From Anaerolineaceae bacterium (GTDB taxonomy: Bacteria; Chloroflexota; Anaerolineae; Aggregatilineales; Phototrophicaceae), in assembly GCA_002699585.1 (NCBI GenBank), contig PABP01000034.1, positions 62,001 to 126,000 on the forward strand: 64,000 nt of DNA, in the 5' to 3' direction. Under the pieces are notes generated by a model that saw only the letters and a list, made by a program, of their open reading frames with translations, had not been told where the DNA came from and made no database searches. Every line of letters starts with the position of its first letter. The stretch's first letter is position 1. Both the position numbers and the translations under genes were made by a program. Positions 9,491-19,282 of this stretch are shown here, piece by piece.

Positions 9491-9492
<2 letters not shown>
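8833..9492 (+). CDS. Lipoprotein with Thr/Pro-rich stalk and C-terminal SAF domain
   Basis: 219 aa. The N-terminus is a lipoprotein signal with AVMAAC as the lipobox (Cys about residue 20). Residues 25-120 are low complexity (PTETPT, TFTETP, TVTPTQP), typical of extended surface stalks in Chloroflexota. Residues 155-215 read VVIAARRINSGLVIQPGMV ... IGMIARDVITCGTPLTRDLL, the SAF/CpaB pattern found in pilus-assembly and antifreeze-like domains. The start is TTG 8833 with GGGGG 6 nt upstream. It begins 9 nt after the GH2 stop, so it is probably in the same transcript. Its function is unknown; a link to pilus assembly is only suggested by the SAF domain. Confidence 0.75.
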
Positions 9493-10690
<1,198 letters not shown>

Positions 10691-10691
<1 letters not shown>

Positions 10692-11851
10692 TGACCGACA
10701 CTCAGCAAACTGACATCGTGCAGCAAGTGACCGAGCGTTTTGTCAAAGAATTTGGTGAACAACCGAGCATCATTGTGCGTGCGCCAGGGCGGGTGAACCT
10801 CATCGGCGAGCATACCGACTACAACGATGGGTTCGTCATGCCGATGGCCATCAATCGCTCGGTGGTGATTGCCCTGCGTCCGCGCACAGATCGTCATGTG
10901 AACATCATCTCGCTGGATTTTGACCAGCCGATTACGTTTGCGCTCGATGGCCTCACCAAGGAAAAAGCCAGCCCGACGGAATACGTTAAAGGCGTGGCCT
11001 GGGCCTTACAGGAAGATGGCTACGAGCTATCCGGCTTCGAGGGCGTCATGAAGGGTGACGTGCCGATTGGCTCCGGTTTGTCGTCGTCCGCGGCGCTGGA
11101 AATGGCGGCTGTGCGGGCTTTCCTGGCTTGCATCGATGCCGACTGGCAGCCCGCGAAATTCGCGCTGCTGGGCCAGAAGGTCGAGAACAAGTGGATGGGC
11201 GTCAACAGCGGCATCATGGACCAGATGATTAGTGCTGCCGGGGTAGCCGATCATGCTGTCATGATTGACTGTCGCTCCCTAGAAATTGAAACGCTGCGCG
11301 TTCCGCCGAGAACTGCCGTGCTCATCCTCGATACCAGTACCCGCCGCGGCCTGGTCGATAGCGCTTATAACGAGCGTCGCCAGCAGTGTGAAGACGCAGC
11401 CGAGTTCTTTGACGTTCCGGCGCTGCGCGATGTCACCGTCGAGATGTTCAACGAAAAAGCCGAGGGCCTTGACCCGCTCATTCGGCAGCGGGCGCGACAT
11501 ATCGTCACGGAAAACGCGCGCGTGTTAGAGGCGCGTGATGCCATGCTCAAGGATGATGCGGCGTGGTTAGGCCGACTGATGGATGAAAGCCACGTCAGCT
11601 TGCGCGATGACTACGAAGTCAGCAGCGAGGCGCTCAACGCCATTGTGGACATCACACGTAAGCAGCCCGGTGTCTACGGCGCACGTATGACCGGGGCGGG
11701 ATTTGGCGGCTGCGCGGTGGCCCTTGTCGATGCCGAAACCGTCGAGTCGATTGTGGCCCCCATCGCCGCGGAATATAAAGAACAAACCGGGCTGGACGCC
11801 AGCATCTACGTGACGGAAGCTGCCGAGGGGGCGGAAATCATCAAGTCATAA
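10691..11851 (+). CDS. galK: Galactokinase
   Basis: GHMP-family kinase phosphorylating galactose at C1 with ATP; 386 aa. The family motifs are in order: PGRVNLIGEHTDYNDG (about 33-48), the galactokinase signature; PIGSGLSSSAALE (about 124-136), the ATP-binding loop; and TGAGFGGCAVAL (about 335-346), motif 3. Its start overlaps the galT stop. No regulator gene is adjacent, and a terminator is not obvious downstream. Confidence 0.96.
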
Positions 11852-12075
11852 ATTCACAAGCCCTGAAGGCTCTGGAACTGACTTAGTTCATCGACAAGGA
11901 TGTATTTCGTATCATGTTATGCATCCTGTCACAAACCTTTGGTATGATGAAGAAGATGTCAATATTTGTTAGGTATTTCGTGGATTGCTGCGACAAGCAA
12001 TAGCGAGTTTCATGAATTGGCATTACAATTATGTAAGGTTTACCTTTGGAAACCAAGATTAACAAAGGTTTGGCA

Positions 12076-13410
12076 ATGAGAAAAACCCTCCTCAAATTCC
12101 TTGGCATTGCGCCCATGTTGTTGTTATCGGTGGCGATAACGGCAGCACAGTCCGGTATAGACGCGCAATGCACCCAACTGCTGGAAACGGTCTTTCGTGA
12201 TTTGGGCACCAATTGTGCAGCGGCGGAAAGCAACACCGTCTGCTATGGTAGCCCCTCGATTGTTGATCCCTTGTTCACGGATGGCCAGGAAACGTTCCCC
12301 GATGATGGCCAGGTTTTCAGTGAACCGGGTGACATCGTTGACCTGGTTTTCCCTCAGGAAGATTTCTATTCGGTTGCAGCCCTCGGCGTTTCTCCGTTAT
12401 CACTTGAAGATGAAACATATGGCGTTAGCTTGATCTATACGCAGGCTAACTTGCCCACGACCGTTGATCCGGTTGTCATCGGCCTCTTTGGCAATGTCCG
12501 TATCGAAAACGGCGTGTTCGAGGATGAATTGTTCTTGCCGGGTGAAGAATTGATCGTATCGCTTGATGAGACGGTGCTTTATACCGTACCAGATACGTTT
12601 GATGAACCCTCATTGCCGATTCATGCGGTCAGTGGTAATTTTGCCGCTGATGCCGTGACCCCCGATGGGGCCTGGGTGCGCATTCAGCACGAGTATGACC
12701 ATACCTACGGGGCTAGTCGTGCCACGGCCTGGGCTAAGGTCAGCGACCTGGATGGTGCTGCTGATACGAGTAGTTTGCCTGTCATGGGGCCGGATAGTTT
12801 GGCGCCTATGCAGGAGTTCTACATCATCTCTGATAGTGGCGACGAAGACTCAGACTGTGAGTCGACACCACCGTCCGGTGTGTTGCTGCAAGGGCCGGAA
12901 AATATCGAATCCGATGTTATCATTAACGGCGTGCATGTGCGCATCTCATCGACTGTCTTCGTACAGATGGTGGATGGCGTGCTACACTTCACCACGCTCT
13001 CGGGTCTGGTCGTGCTGGAACCCAACACGGACAATGAAGTGATTGTGCCGCCTGGGTTCACGGTAGAGTTCGGTACGTCGGGCGATCTAGCGGCTTGCTT
13101 TGGCGATTTTACCAATCTCGGCCTGGATATGATCGCCAACAATGGTGTGGCTAATTTTGGGACGTGCAGCTTCTCAGAACCAGAAGTCATGAGTGAGGCG
13201 GATGCCACAGCGTTTACGAGTTTTGAGGCGCTGCCGGAAAACGTCATCAATTATGAAATCACGATCATCATCATCATAAACAGCTCCGGTACAGGTGGCT
13301 CTATTGTGATTATCATTCTGGGTGCGGAGGACTTGAGCCGAATTGAAGACCTGTGTAGTGGCGATGTTCCCATCCTGTCGTCAGACATATGTGAGTCATT
13401 CGACTTGTAA
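12076..13410 (+). CDS. Secreted protein with FecR-like domain
   Basis: 444 aa, exported by an N-terminal signal peptide (FLGIAPMLLLSVAITAAQS). The N-terminal part has a cysteine-containing segment (CTQLLETVFRDLGTNCAA, VCYG) seen in other Chloroflexota secreted proteins. Residues 285-345 (VHVRISSTVFVQMVDGVLHF, VVLEPNTDNEVIVPPGFTVEF) resemble a FecR/cupin-like beta domain. An odd hydrophobic run near residues 390-412 (EITIIIIINSSGTGGSIVII) may be a beta strand pair or a weak membrane anchor. I chose ATG 12076 because AAAGGT lies 8 nt upstream; a TTG at 12046 is in frame. Function unknown. Confidence 0.75.
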   Translation: MRKTLLKFLGIAPMLLLSVAITAAQSGIDAQCTQLLETVFRDLGTNCAAAESNTVCYGSPSIVDPLFTDGQETFPDDGQVFSEPGDIVDLVFPQEDFYSVAALGVSPLSLEDETYGVSLIYTQANLPTTVDPVVIGLFGNVRIENGVFEDELFLPGEELIVSLDETVLYTVPDTFDEPSLPIHAVSGNFAADAVTPDGAWVRIQHEYDHTYGASRATAWAKVSDLDGAADTSSLPVMGPDSLAPMQEFYIISDSGDEDSDCESTPPSGVLLQGPENIESDVIINGVHVRISSTVFVQMVDGVLHFTTLSGLVVLEPNTDNEVIVPPGFTVEFGTSGDLAACFGDFTNLGLDMIANNGVANFGTCSFSEPEVMSEADATAFTSFEALPENVINYEITIIIIINSSGTGGSIVIIILGAEDLSRIEDLCSGDVPILSSDICESFDL

Positions 13411-13439
13411 ACCAACCCCCGCAAATACGCAACAAAATC

Positions 13440-13476
13440 AACGCCTCGTCCGAATGTGGATGGGGCGTTTTGCTTT
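13440..13476 (+). terminator. Rho-independent terminator after the FecR-like gene
   Basis: AACGCCTC (13440-13447) pairs with GGGGCGTT (13462-13469), one G-T pair, 14-nt loop, followed by TTGCTTT. Confidence 0.65.
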
Positions 13477-13514
13477 GGCCCAGATGGCTATCGGCGTTGC
13501 CTGCATAAAGTCAG

Positions 13515-13520
13515 TATAAT
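13515..13520 (+). promoter_or_regulatory. Candidate -10 box upstream of the J-domain gene
   Basis: TATAAT, 27 nt before ATG 13548 and after the terminator at 13440-13476. No good -35 hexamer is visible at the right distance, so this is only a candidate. Confidence 0.3.
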
Positions 13521-13547
13521 CAGCGGCACACAGCCGATAGAGTGTCT

Positions 13548-14279
13548 ATGCGCTTTGAAACCATCAATGCCGCCAGTTATCTCGTCTGGCGCTTGCAACA
13601 TACTGACCGTGTGGCCGACATCTTCGACGATGGCGACCTGGTCAGTTTGCGGCTACGTCCTAATCGGGAGCAGGTGTATATCTATCTGGTGGAGCGGCCC
13701 ATGCCCCTGACGGATATTCAGTATCACCTGGATACCAACTCCAAGCAGGGGATTTTCACGCTGTTCATTTACTGGGTCGATATGCTGCTGCCGCCGGATG
13801 GCGTGGATTATGTGCCTGACGACTGGATGGATGCCTTGCTCAGTGTGCAGGGTGACAAAATCTATGGCTTTGAAGTTGCTGGGCGCGATGCCTACTTCTT
13901 TCCGGTATACTTCCGAGGGCAGGGTAGGCCGCGCAATATTCGCTATGGCCCGGTTGTGGATTATGCCAGCCTGCGCACGACCATCGTCGGCAGCGAACAT
14001 CCTCAGCTATTTGGTCGCTGGTGGATGGCGGGCTTCGATGATGGTTACGACAAGCGCAGCGATTATTTGCAATACGATGTGCCGTTGACCATTGTCGCTG
14101 CCTATGATGCACTCGGCCTGAACCCGAAGGCGTCGGTGGATGCCGTCAAACATGCCTATCGACACCTGGCGCGGCACTTTCATCCCGACCTGAACGATAC
14201 CGACGAGGCCCACCAGCGCATGACGCAGGTCAACGAGGCCTATCAACAGATTATTCGCTATTGGGAAGAAAAGTCGTGA
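13548..14279 (+). CDS. Protein with unknown N-terminal domain and C-terminal J domain
   Basis: 243 aa. Residues 1-180 are unrecognised, rich in aromatic and acidic residues, without signal peptide or membrane segment. Residues 185-240 form a J domain: YDALGLNPKASVDAVKHAYR, then HFHPDLND with the essential HPD tripeptide, then MTQVNEAYQQII. A C-terminal J domain on an unknown module suggests an adaptor that brings DnaK to a specific client. ATG 13548 is preferred over GTG 13542 two codons upstream. The gene is single, between a terminator and an intergenic element. Confidence 0.8.
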   Translation: MRFETINAASYLVWRLQHTDRVADIFDDGDLVSLRLRPNREQVYIYLVERPMPLTDIQYHLDTNSKQGIFTLFIYWVDMLLPPDGVDYVPDDWMDALLSVQGDKIYGFEVAGRDAYFFPVYFRGQGRPRNIRYGPVVDYASLRTTIVGSEHPQLFGRWWMAGFDDGYDKRSDYLQYDVPLTIVAAYDALGLNPKASVDAVKHAYRHLARHFHPDLNDTDEAHQRMTQVNEAYQQIIRYWEEKS

Positions 14280-14303
14280 ATGAATAGCCGTCGGATAGCG
14301 TTG

Positions 14304-14417
14304 AAACCCCACCCCAAATCACCTCAGCCATGAGGCGATGGGACCCATGCCTGCCGACGCATGGATTAGAAAGGCATCCTTCCACCTCACGGAGGAAGGA
14401 ACGAGGATAGGGGTTTG
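14304..14417 (-). repeat. Intergenic paired-arm element, copy 4 (inverted, diverged)
   Basis: On the minus strand: outer left end AACCCCTATCCTCGTTCCTT, left arm CCGTGAGGTGG, right arm GCCTCATGG, and outer right end GGGGTGGGGTTT. The arms keep a G-T compatible match although both have drifted. Confidence 0.75.
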
Positions 14418-14494
14418 ATTGACAAAATGTTCACTGAGATATCATGTTAAAAATACGTGATTAGAGACCCATGACCTAAAAGGAAAACCAATAC

Positions 14495-15367
14495 ATGCAA
14501 TTTGGAATCGTATTCCCACAGACAGAAATGAGCCCCAATCCGGCGGACATCCGCGCCTTTACGCAGGCCGTCGATGATATGGGCTTTGACTATATCCTGG
14601 CCTATGACCACGTACTTGGGGCCAATCCAGAGCGCCCCGGTGGCTGGGACGGGCCGTATACCCACGAAACGCCATTCCATGAGATATTTACCCTGTTTGC
14701 CTACATGGCCGCGCTGACCGAGCGCCTGTCGTTCGTGACGGGCATCCTGATTTTGCCGCAGCGGCAGACCGCCCTGGTCGCCAAACAAGCGGCTGAAATC
14801 GACCTGATGACCAACGGGCGCTTTCGCTTGGGCGTGGGCGTCGGCTGGAACCAGGTCGAGATGGCCGGGTTAGGCGAGGACTTCGGCAGCCGGGGCAAGC
14901 GCATTGAAGAGCAAATCGAGGTGCTGCGCCTGCTATGGTCACAGGAGTTGGTGACCTATGATGGCCGGTACAACACGTTGCATGATGTCGGCATTCGTCC
15001 GATGCCCGTACAGCAGCCGATCCCCATCTGGATGGGCGGTGGCGCGGATGTTGTGCTGCGGCGCATCGCGCGTCTGGCTGATGGTTGGCTGCCCAACAGC
15101 TACCCGCTGGAGCAGACCGCAACCCAGGTGGCCACCCTCCGGCGCTATCTGGATGATGCAGGCCGCGATCCATCCGAGTTGGGCATCGATGCCCGTGTGA
15201 GTGCGGCCCGACATACACACGCGGAATGGCTCAAACATCTGGCGGCGTGGCGTGGCTGGGGCGCGACCCATCTTTCATTGGATACCATGCGCGCCGGATA
15301 TACCAGCGTCCAGCAGCATCTGGATGCTGCCCAGGACTTTATCACCCGTATGCGGGATGCCTCTTAG
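14495..15367 (+). CDS. LLM-class F420-dependent oxidoreductase
   Basis: 290 aa, luciferase-like TIM barrel of the F420-dependent branch. Typical segments are MQFGIVFPQTEM at the start, DDMGFDYILAYDHVLG (about 29-44), FVTGILILPQRQTALVAKQAAEID (about 77-100) with the conserved lysine-glutamine, LGVGVGWNQVEM (about 110-121) and PIPIWMGGGADVVLRRIARLADGW (about 178-201). The substrate is not predictable. The ribosome site AAAGGAAAA precedes ATG 14495. It is monocistronic or leads into the unknown gene at 15457. Confidence 0.88.
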   Translation: MQFGIVFPQTEMSPNPADIRAFTQAVDDMGFDYILAYDHVLGANPERPGGWDGPYTHETPFHEIFTLFAYMAALTERLSFVTGILILPQRQTALVAKQAAEIDLMTNGRFRLGVGVGWNQVEMAGLGEDFGSRGKRIEEQIEVLRLLWSQELVTYDGRYNTLHDVGIRPMPVQQPIPIWMGGGADVVLRRIARLADGWLPNSYPLEQTATQVATLRRYLDDAGRDPSELGIDARVSAARHTHAEWLKHLAAWRGWGATHLSLDTMRAGYTSVQQHLDAAQDFITRMRDAS

Positions 15368-15456
15368 CCCGTTTGCGACGATTGCCATGCGCTCTCCTCG
15401 GCAGTAGCAAAAAAGCTGTATACTTCTATTAACAAATTATGTTACAGGAGAGCGTC

Positions 15457-16269
15457 ATGGTCGATTATTCTGAGATCGTCCAGGGTGGGGATGAAGCCGC
15501 ACTGCGGGCTTTCATCGCCGCGCATACCGGTAATGTTTTTGCAGGCACAGAATACACGCAGGTCTTCATTGGCCAACTACCGACCGAAGAACCGCTGCAT
15601 TCACTGCCCATACCCCCACAGACACAGGTCGCTGGCAGCATTGTGCAGCAACAACCCCAGCTTTTGCTGATTAGCGAACTCGCTCCGGCTGATGTAAAAG
15701 CCTTTTATGTGGATGCCATCAGCAAAATGGATTGGCAACCGGCTGCGGGGGGCCATATGCGCACGGGCTTTTTTGACACCCAGACAGAGGTTTTCAATTA
15801 TTGCAACGAGGCCCGCCATCAGACACTTTTTGGCTACATTCAGGCGATAGCTGACCGTACCTACATTCGCATCACTGTCTCAAAGTCCATGAACCCCTGC
15901 AATGATCCCCAGGGTTACATGAAGTACATGACCGCTATCCCCAACCTGAGTGCACCGCAAGGCGTTTCTCTGCTGCCATCCTCGTTTAGTAGCGGCAGCA
16001 CAGGCGGCATGGATCATTTTGAGGCACGGACGAGTGCCGTTGCCCGTTGGTCAGGGACGCTGGCCGATCTTTATCAGGCGTATGTGCCGCTGCTGGAATC
16101 GGTAGATTGGCAGATGCACACGGAAAGCCTCACCGACAAAGCTGCCGTGAGTTGGTGGGATGTCACGCTGGATGATGAAACCTGGCAGGGCGTTTTTAGC
16201 GTATTGGCCAAGCCCAAATCGCCCGATCTTTATGTGCTGATGCTCACCCTGGGCATGTCCGTCGCCTGA
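15457..16269 (+). CDS. Hypothetical protein with two similar halves
   Basis: 270 aa, not recognised. It has no signal peptide. Two segments look alike: LPIPPQTQVAGSIVQQQPQ..ADVKAFYVDAISKMDWQPA (about 48-96) and GVSLLPSSFSSGS..LADLYQAYVPLLESVDWQM (about 170-220), each ending in a helix followed by a DWQ turn. This suggests an internal duplication. The start is ATG 15457, because CAGGAGAG lies 5 nt upstream; ATG 15439 is also in frame. Its stop is only 3 nt from the stop of the convergent minus-strand gene. Confidence 0.65.
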   Translation: MVDYSEIVQGGDEAALRAFIAAHTGNVFAGTEYTQVFIGQLPTEEPLHSLPIPPQTQVAGSIVQQQPQLLLISELAPADVKAFYVDAISKMDWQPAAGGHMRTGFFDTQTEVFNYCNEARHQTLFGYIQAIADRTYIRITVSKSMNPCNDPQGYMKYMTAIPNLSAPQGVSLLPSSFSSGSTGGMDHFEARTSAVARWSGTLADLYQAYVPLLESVDWQMHTESLTDKAAVSWWDVTLDDETWQGVFSVLAKPKSPDLYVLMLTLGMSVA

Positions 16270-16272
16270 GAT

Positions 16273-17025
16273 TTAGGGGCGTGGCGGTACATCTGGGCGC
16301 TGCATAGCATCCAAACCAGCCTGCACGATCAAACGGGCGATTTCGACGCGCTTGGCCCACTGATCGACATGGTGCAGGCGGTCGTACATTTCCGGGTTGG
16401 CGATATCATAGGTCGCGCCGCTTGAGGCATAGCTCCCCACGCTGAACCCGGCACGGTGCAGCAAGATGGGCCATTCGCTGTCAGTCGCCAGGGCGTGTGT
16501 ACTCGGTGAGGATGCCTGTATCAGATATTCGGCGGCAGCACGACTGAACCCGCGTGAACCCGCGCCCAGGTCTACCGGGCGACCGAGCAGATAACTGCCT
16601 ACTGCGTTGATGATGCGCTCGGTGTCGCGTAGGGCAGGTGGGTAACTCTCGAAAACCTCCGGCGTACGTTCGATAAGTGTGCAGTCATGTTGCTGAATGG
16701 CTGCAAGGCTCGCTCGCCAATCGGCCTCATGATGGGCCATGCGTGTCAGGGCATGATCGCCATCACAATAGTGGATGAAATCTACACTCGTGAATTGCAA
16801 TGCTTTCTGCACAGTCTGATAACGGCGATTATCCGGCGATTGCTCCGACTGGTACACGCGCGTTTGGGGATAAGCTCGCAATCGCTGCACGTGCGCCGCT
16901 AATATCCCATCCGGCACGGCTATCGACAGGCCATCATAGAGTTCCTCAATCAGTGGCATGAGAGCATCCAGCGCAGTGAAGGTGTCATCTGTCGGGCGCA
17001 GGGTGATGGCGAGTACTGTTAACAT
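16273..17025 (-). CDS. Glycosyltransferase-like protein (GT-A-type DGD motif)
   Basis: 250 aa. An N-terminal Rossmann-like beginning (MLTVLAITLRPTDD) is followed by a nucleotide-sugar-type motif HYCDGDHALTRMAHH near residues 103-117, where DGD would be the metal-binding DxD. Later segments include DLGAGSRGFSRAAAEYLI and ATDSEWPILLHRAGFSVGSY, reminiscent of the acceptor side of GT-A folds. It is isolated and transcribed against its left neighbour. The enzyme class is inferred from motifs only; no specific family is recognised. Confidence 0.55.
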   Translation of the reverse strand: MLTVLAITLRPTDDTFTALDALMPLIEELYDGLSIAVPDGILAAHVQRLRAYPQTRVYQSEQSPDNRRYQTVQKALQFTSVDFIHYCDGDHALTRMAHHEADWRASLAAIQQHDCTLIERTPEVFESYPPALRDTERIINAVGSYLLGRPVDLGAGSRGFSRAAAEYLIQASSPSTHALATDSEWPILLHRAGFSVGSYASSGATYDIANPEMYDRLHHVDQWAKRVEIARLIVQAGLDAMQRPDVPPRP

Positions 17026-17449
17026 AGGGGCGATCCCTCGTTATTGAACAATCGTGGTAGGCTATTCGTAAACTATGATGTAGCCTGACCGGGTACATTC
17101 TCTATACACGCTTGCAGTCTGCATGACTTGATTCTGGGGTGGCCTTGTCGAATTATTCTTGTTGGTGGGCAATGAATGTTAATAAGCTCTTCGTTACCTA
17201 TAGTAAGTAAGTGTACAACCCCATAGACCCATTGAATTGGATGTATAGCCATACCCGGAAAGCGTGTATCATAGGAGGACTTACCCGAAAAATCGGGATA
17301 ATGGCTGCAATGCTTCTTGACGATATGTGCATTCTATGAGACCATAGTGACCCATTATGGCACGCTTGGCATCGGCGATGACATTGTATTTTGCCATAAG
17401 TCGTCGTCTATATTCGCACGCTTTGCGTGCAACAAAAGGGAGGTGAACG
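17026..17449 (+). promoter_or_regulatory. Long 5' leader of the ABC exporter with hairpins and a possible leader peptide
   Basis: 424 nt without a normal gene. Seen in order: an inverted repeat AGGCTA..TAGCCT (17052-17080 region); AGGAGG (17273-17278); a hairpin CCCGA-AAAA-TCGGG (17284-17297); a 12-codon ORF starting ATG 17301 and ending TGA 17337-17339 (MAAMLLDDMCIL); and a perfect 6-bp triloop hairpin GCACGC-TTT-GCGTGC (17416-17430) just before the exporter ribosome site GGGAGGTG. This layout would suit translational or transcriptional attenuation, but no T-tract terminator is visible. Confidence 0.4.
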
Positions 17450-19282
17450 TTGTCATCGTTCCCACAAGTCGCTCAGACCGACCTAAACTTCAATGTAAAA
17501 GAGACGATTTCTCACAATCGCTTGAAGGGCTTGCTACGGCTGCTCAAGGGCTATCGCCTGCAATATGCTGGCGCGATGGTTGCCCTGGCGGTGATGGCGT
17601 TGCTCAACACAGCCAGCCTGCTGCTGCTACGGTACCTGGTTGATGATGTGCTCGTTGCTCGGCCAGATAACTTCACCCAGGCGCTGTTGTTTACAGCAGT
17701 TGCCTTCGTGTTGCTTTCAGCCGGACGCGGTATTTTCGCCTTCTTTAGTGGCGTACTGAAGGCCAGCGCATCGGAAGGTATTGCGCTGCGTATCAAGGAT
17801 TACATGTTCGACCATTTGCAGCATCTGCCGTTCCGCTATCACGATCAGCAGCAAACGGGTGAGCTTATCCAGCGTGCGACGTCCGACATTGATGCGATAC
17901 GCCGCTTCTATGCCGACCAGGCCATTGGCATCGGGCGCATTTTGCTCTTGTTCTTCGTGAACTTCTTCGCGCTGCTGGCCCTGCACTGGCAGTTGACGCT
18001 GGTCAGCGTGATCGTCGTCCCGGTTGTGCTGGTGATGTCGCTGTACTTTTTCCGTAAGGTCAGTGCAGCTTACGAAGAACGCCAGAAGCAGGACGCGATT
18101 GTCTCTAATGTGCTGCAAGAGAACCTGACAGGCGTGCGTGTCGTCAAGGCCTTTGCGCGCCAACCCTTCGAGATTGATCGTTTTGAAGAAGAAAATACCC
18201 AGTTGTTCAAGCTGGGCATTCGCTTCATGTATATGCATGCGACCTATTGGCCCGTCGTTGACCTGCTGACGGGCTTCCAGATGATCTTCGCCTTTTTCCT
18301 GGGGGCGACACTGGTCATCAGTGGCGATATGACGGTCGGTACCTATGTCTCGTTTACGGCCATGATCGGTTGGATCATCAACCCGATGCGTAACCTGGGC
18401 CGCCTGATCGTGCAGATGAGCACCGGGATGGTCAGCTATGATCGTATCGCGGAAGTCGTCGCTGAAGACTGGGAGAAGCTGGGCATCAAAGACAAGTCGC
18501 CGAAAGAGGACATCGAAGGTCATATCATCTTTAAGGATGTCAACTTCGCCTATGAACACGACATGCCTGTGCTGCACGACATCAACTTTGAGGTGCAGCC
18601 CGGTCAGACGATTGCCTTGCTGGGGTCAACCGGGTCCGGTAAGACATCATTGATGGCCTTATTGCCGCGCTTCTATGGGTATGAGGGCAGCATCACCCTC
18701 GATGGCATCGAACTGACTGAGTATCCGCGTCACTTTTTGCGGGCCAACATCGGCATCGTGGAACAGGAACCGTTCCTATTCAGTCGGTCGATCTACGAGA
18801 ACATCACTTACGGCGTGCCGGGTGAGGTCAGCAAAGACGATGTGATTGCCGCCGCCAAAGCGGCCGCCGTCCATGACGTGATTATGACTTTCCCGGATGC
18901 CTACGAGACGTTGGTCGGTGAGCGTGGTGTGACGCTCAGTGGTGGCCAGAAGCAGCGCATCGCCCTGGCGCGTACGCTGCTGAAGAACCCGCGCATCCTG
19001 ATCCTGGATGACGCCACCAGCTCGGTCGATACACAGACCGAGAGCGAAATCCGCGAGGCGCTCAGCCGTATGATGAAGCAGCGTACCAGCTTCATCATTG
19101 CCCACCGCATCCAGAGCGTGATGGACGCTGATTTGATCCTGGTACTCGATAAGGGGCGCATCGTCCAGCATGGCACGCATGAGGAATTAATGCAGGTGCC
19201 GGGGACGTATCGCCAGACGTATGACATGCAAGCCCGTATCGAAGATGAACTCCAGGAGGAGTTGCAACGTGCCGGAGCATAA
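17450..19282 (+). CDS. Heterodimeric ABC exporter, subunit A (degenerate Walker B Glu)
   Basis: 610 aa, fused six-helix membrane domain (residues 30-330) and nucleotide-binding domain (360-600). The motifs are Walker A GSTGSGKTS, signature LSGGQKQRIALART, and Walker B ILILDDATSSVD. In the Walker B the usual catalytic Glu is Asp. The H-loop is FIIAHRIQSV. The partner at 19269 shows the opposite defect. TTG 17450 is the start, 4 nt after GGGAGGTG. Exporters of this class move drugs, lipids or peptides; no substrate can be named. A long leader precedes it. Confidence 0.92.
   Translation: MSSFPQVAQTDLNFNVKETISHNRLKGLLRLLKGYRLQYAGAMVALAVMALLNTASLLLLRYLVDDVLVARPDNFTQALLFTAVAFVLLSAGRGIFAFFSGVLKASASEGIALRIKDYMFDHLQHLPFRYHDQQQTGELIQRATSDIDAIRRFYADQAIGIGRILLLFFVNFFALLALHWQLTLVSVIVVPVVLVMSLYFFRKVSAAYEERQKQDAIVSNVLQENLTGVRVVKAFARQPFEIDRFEEENTQLFKLGIRFMYMHATYWPVVDLLTGFQMIFAFFLGATLVISGDMTVGTYVSFTAMIGWIINPMRNLGRLIVQMSTGMVSYDRIAEVVAEDWEKLGIKDKSPKEDIEGHIIFKDVNFAYEHDMPVLHDINFEVQPGQTIALLGSTGSGKTSLMALLPRFYGYEGSITLDGIELTEYPRHFLRANIGIVEQEPFLFSRSIYENITYGVPGEVSKDDVIAAAKAAAVHDVIMTFPDAYETLVGERGVTLSGGQKQRIALARTLLKNPRILILDDATSSVDTQTESEIREALSRMMKQRTSFIIAHRIQSVMDADLILVLDKGRIVQHGTHEELMQVPGTYRQTYDMQARIEDELQEELQRAGA

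Noticed and set aside
17317-17643. Plus-strand ORF in the exporter leader overlapping the exporter start
   Set aside because: It overlaps the exporter gene in another frame, has no ribosome site and no family match. Only the 12-codon ORF at 17301 was kept, as a possible leader peptide.
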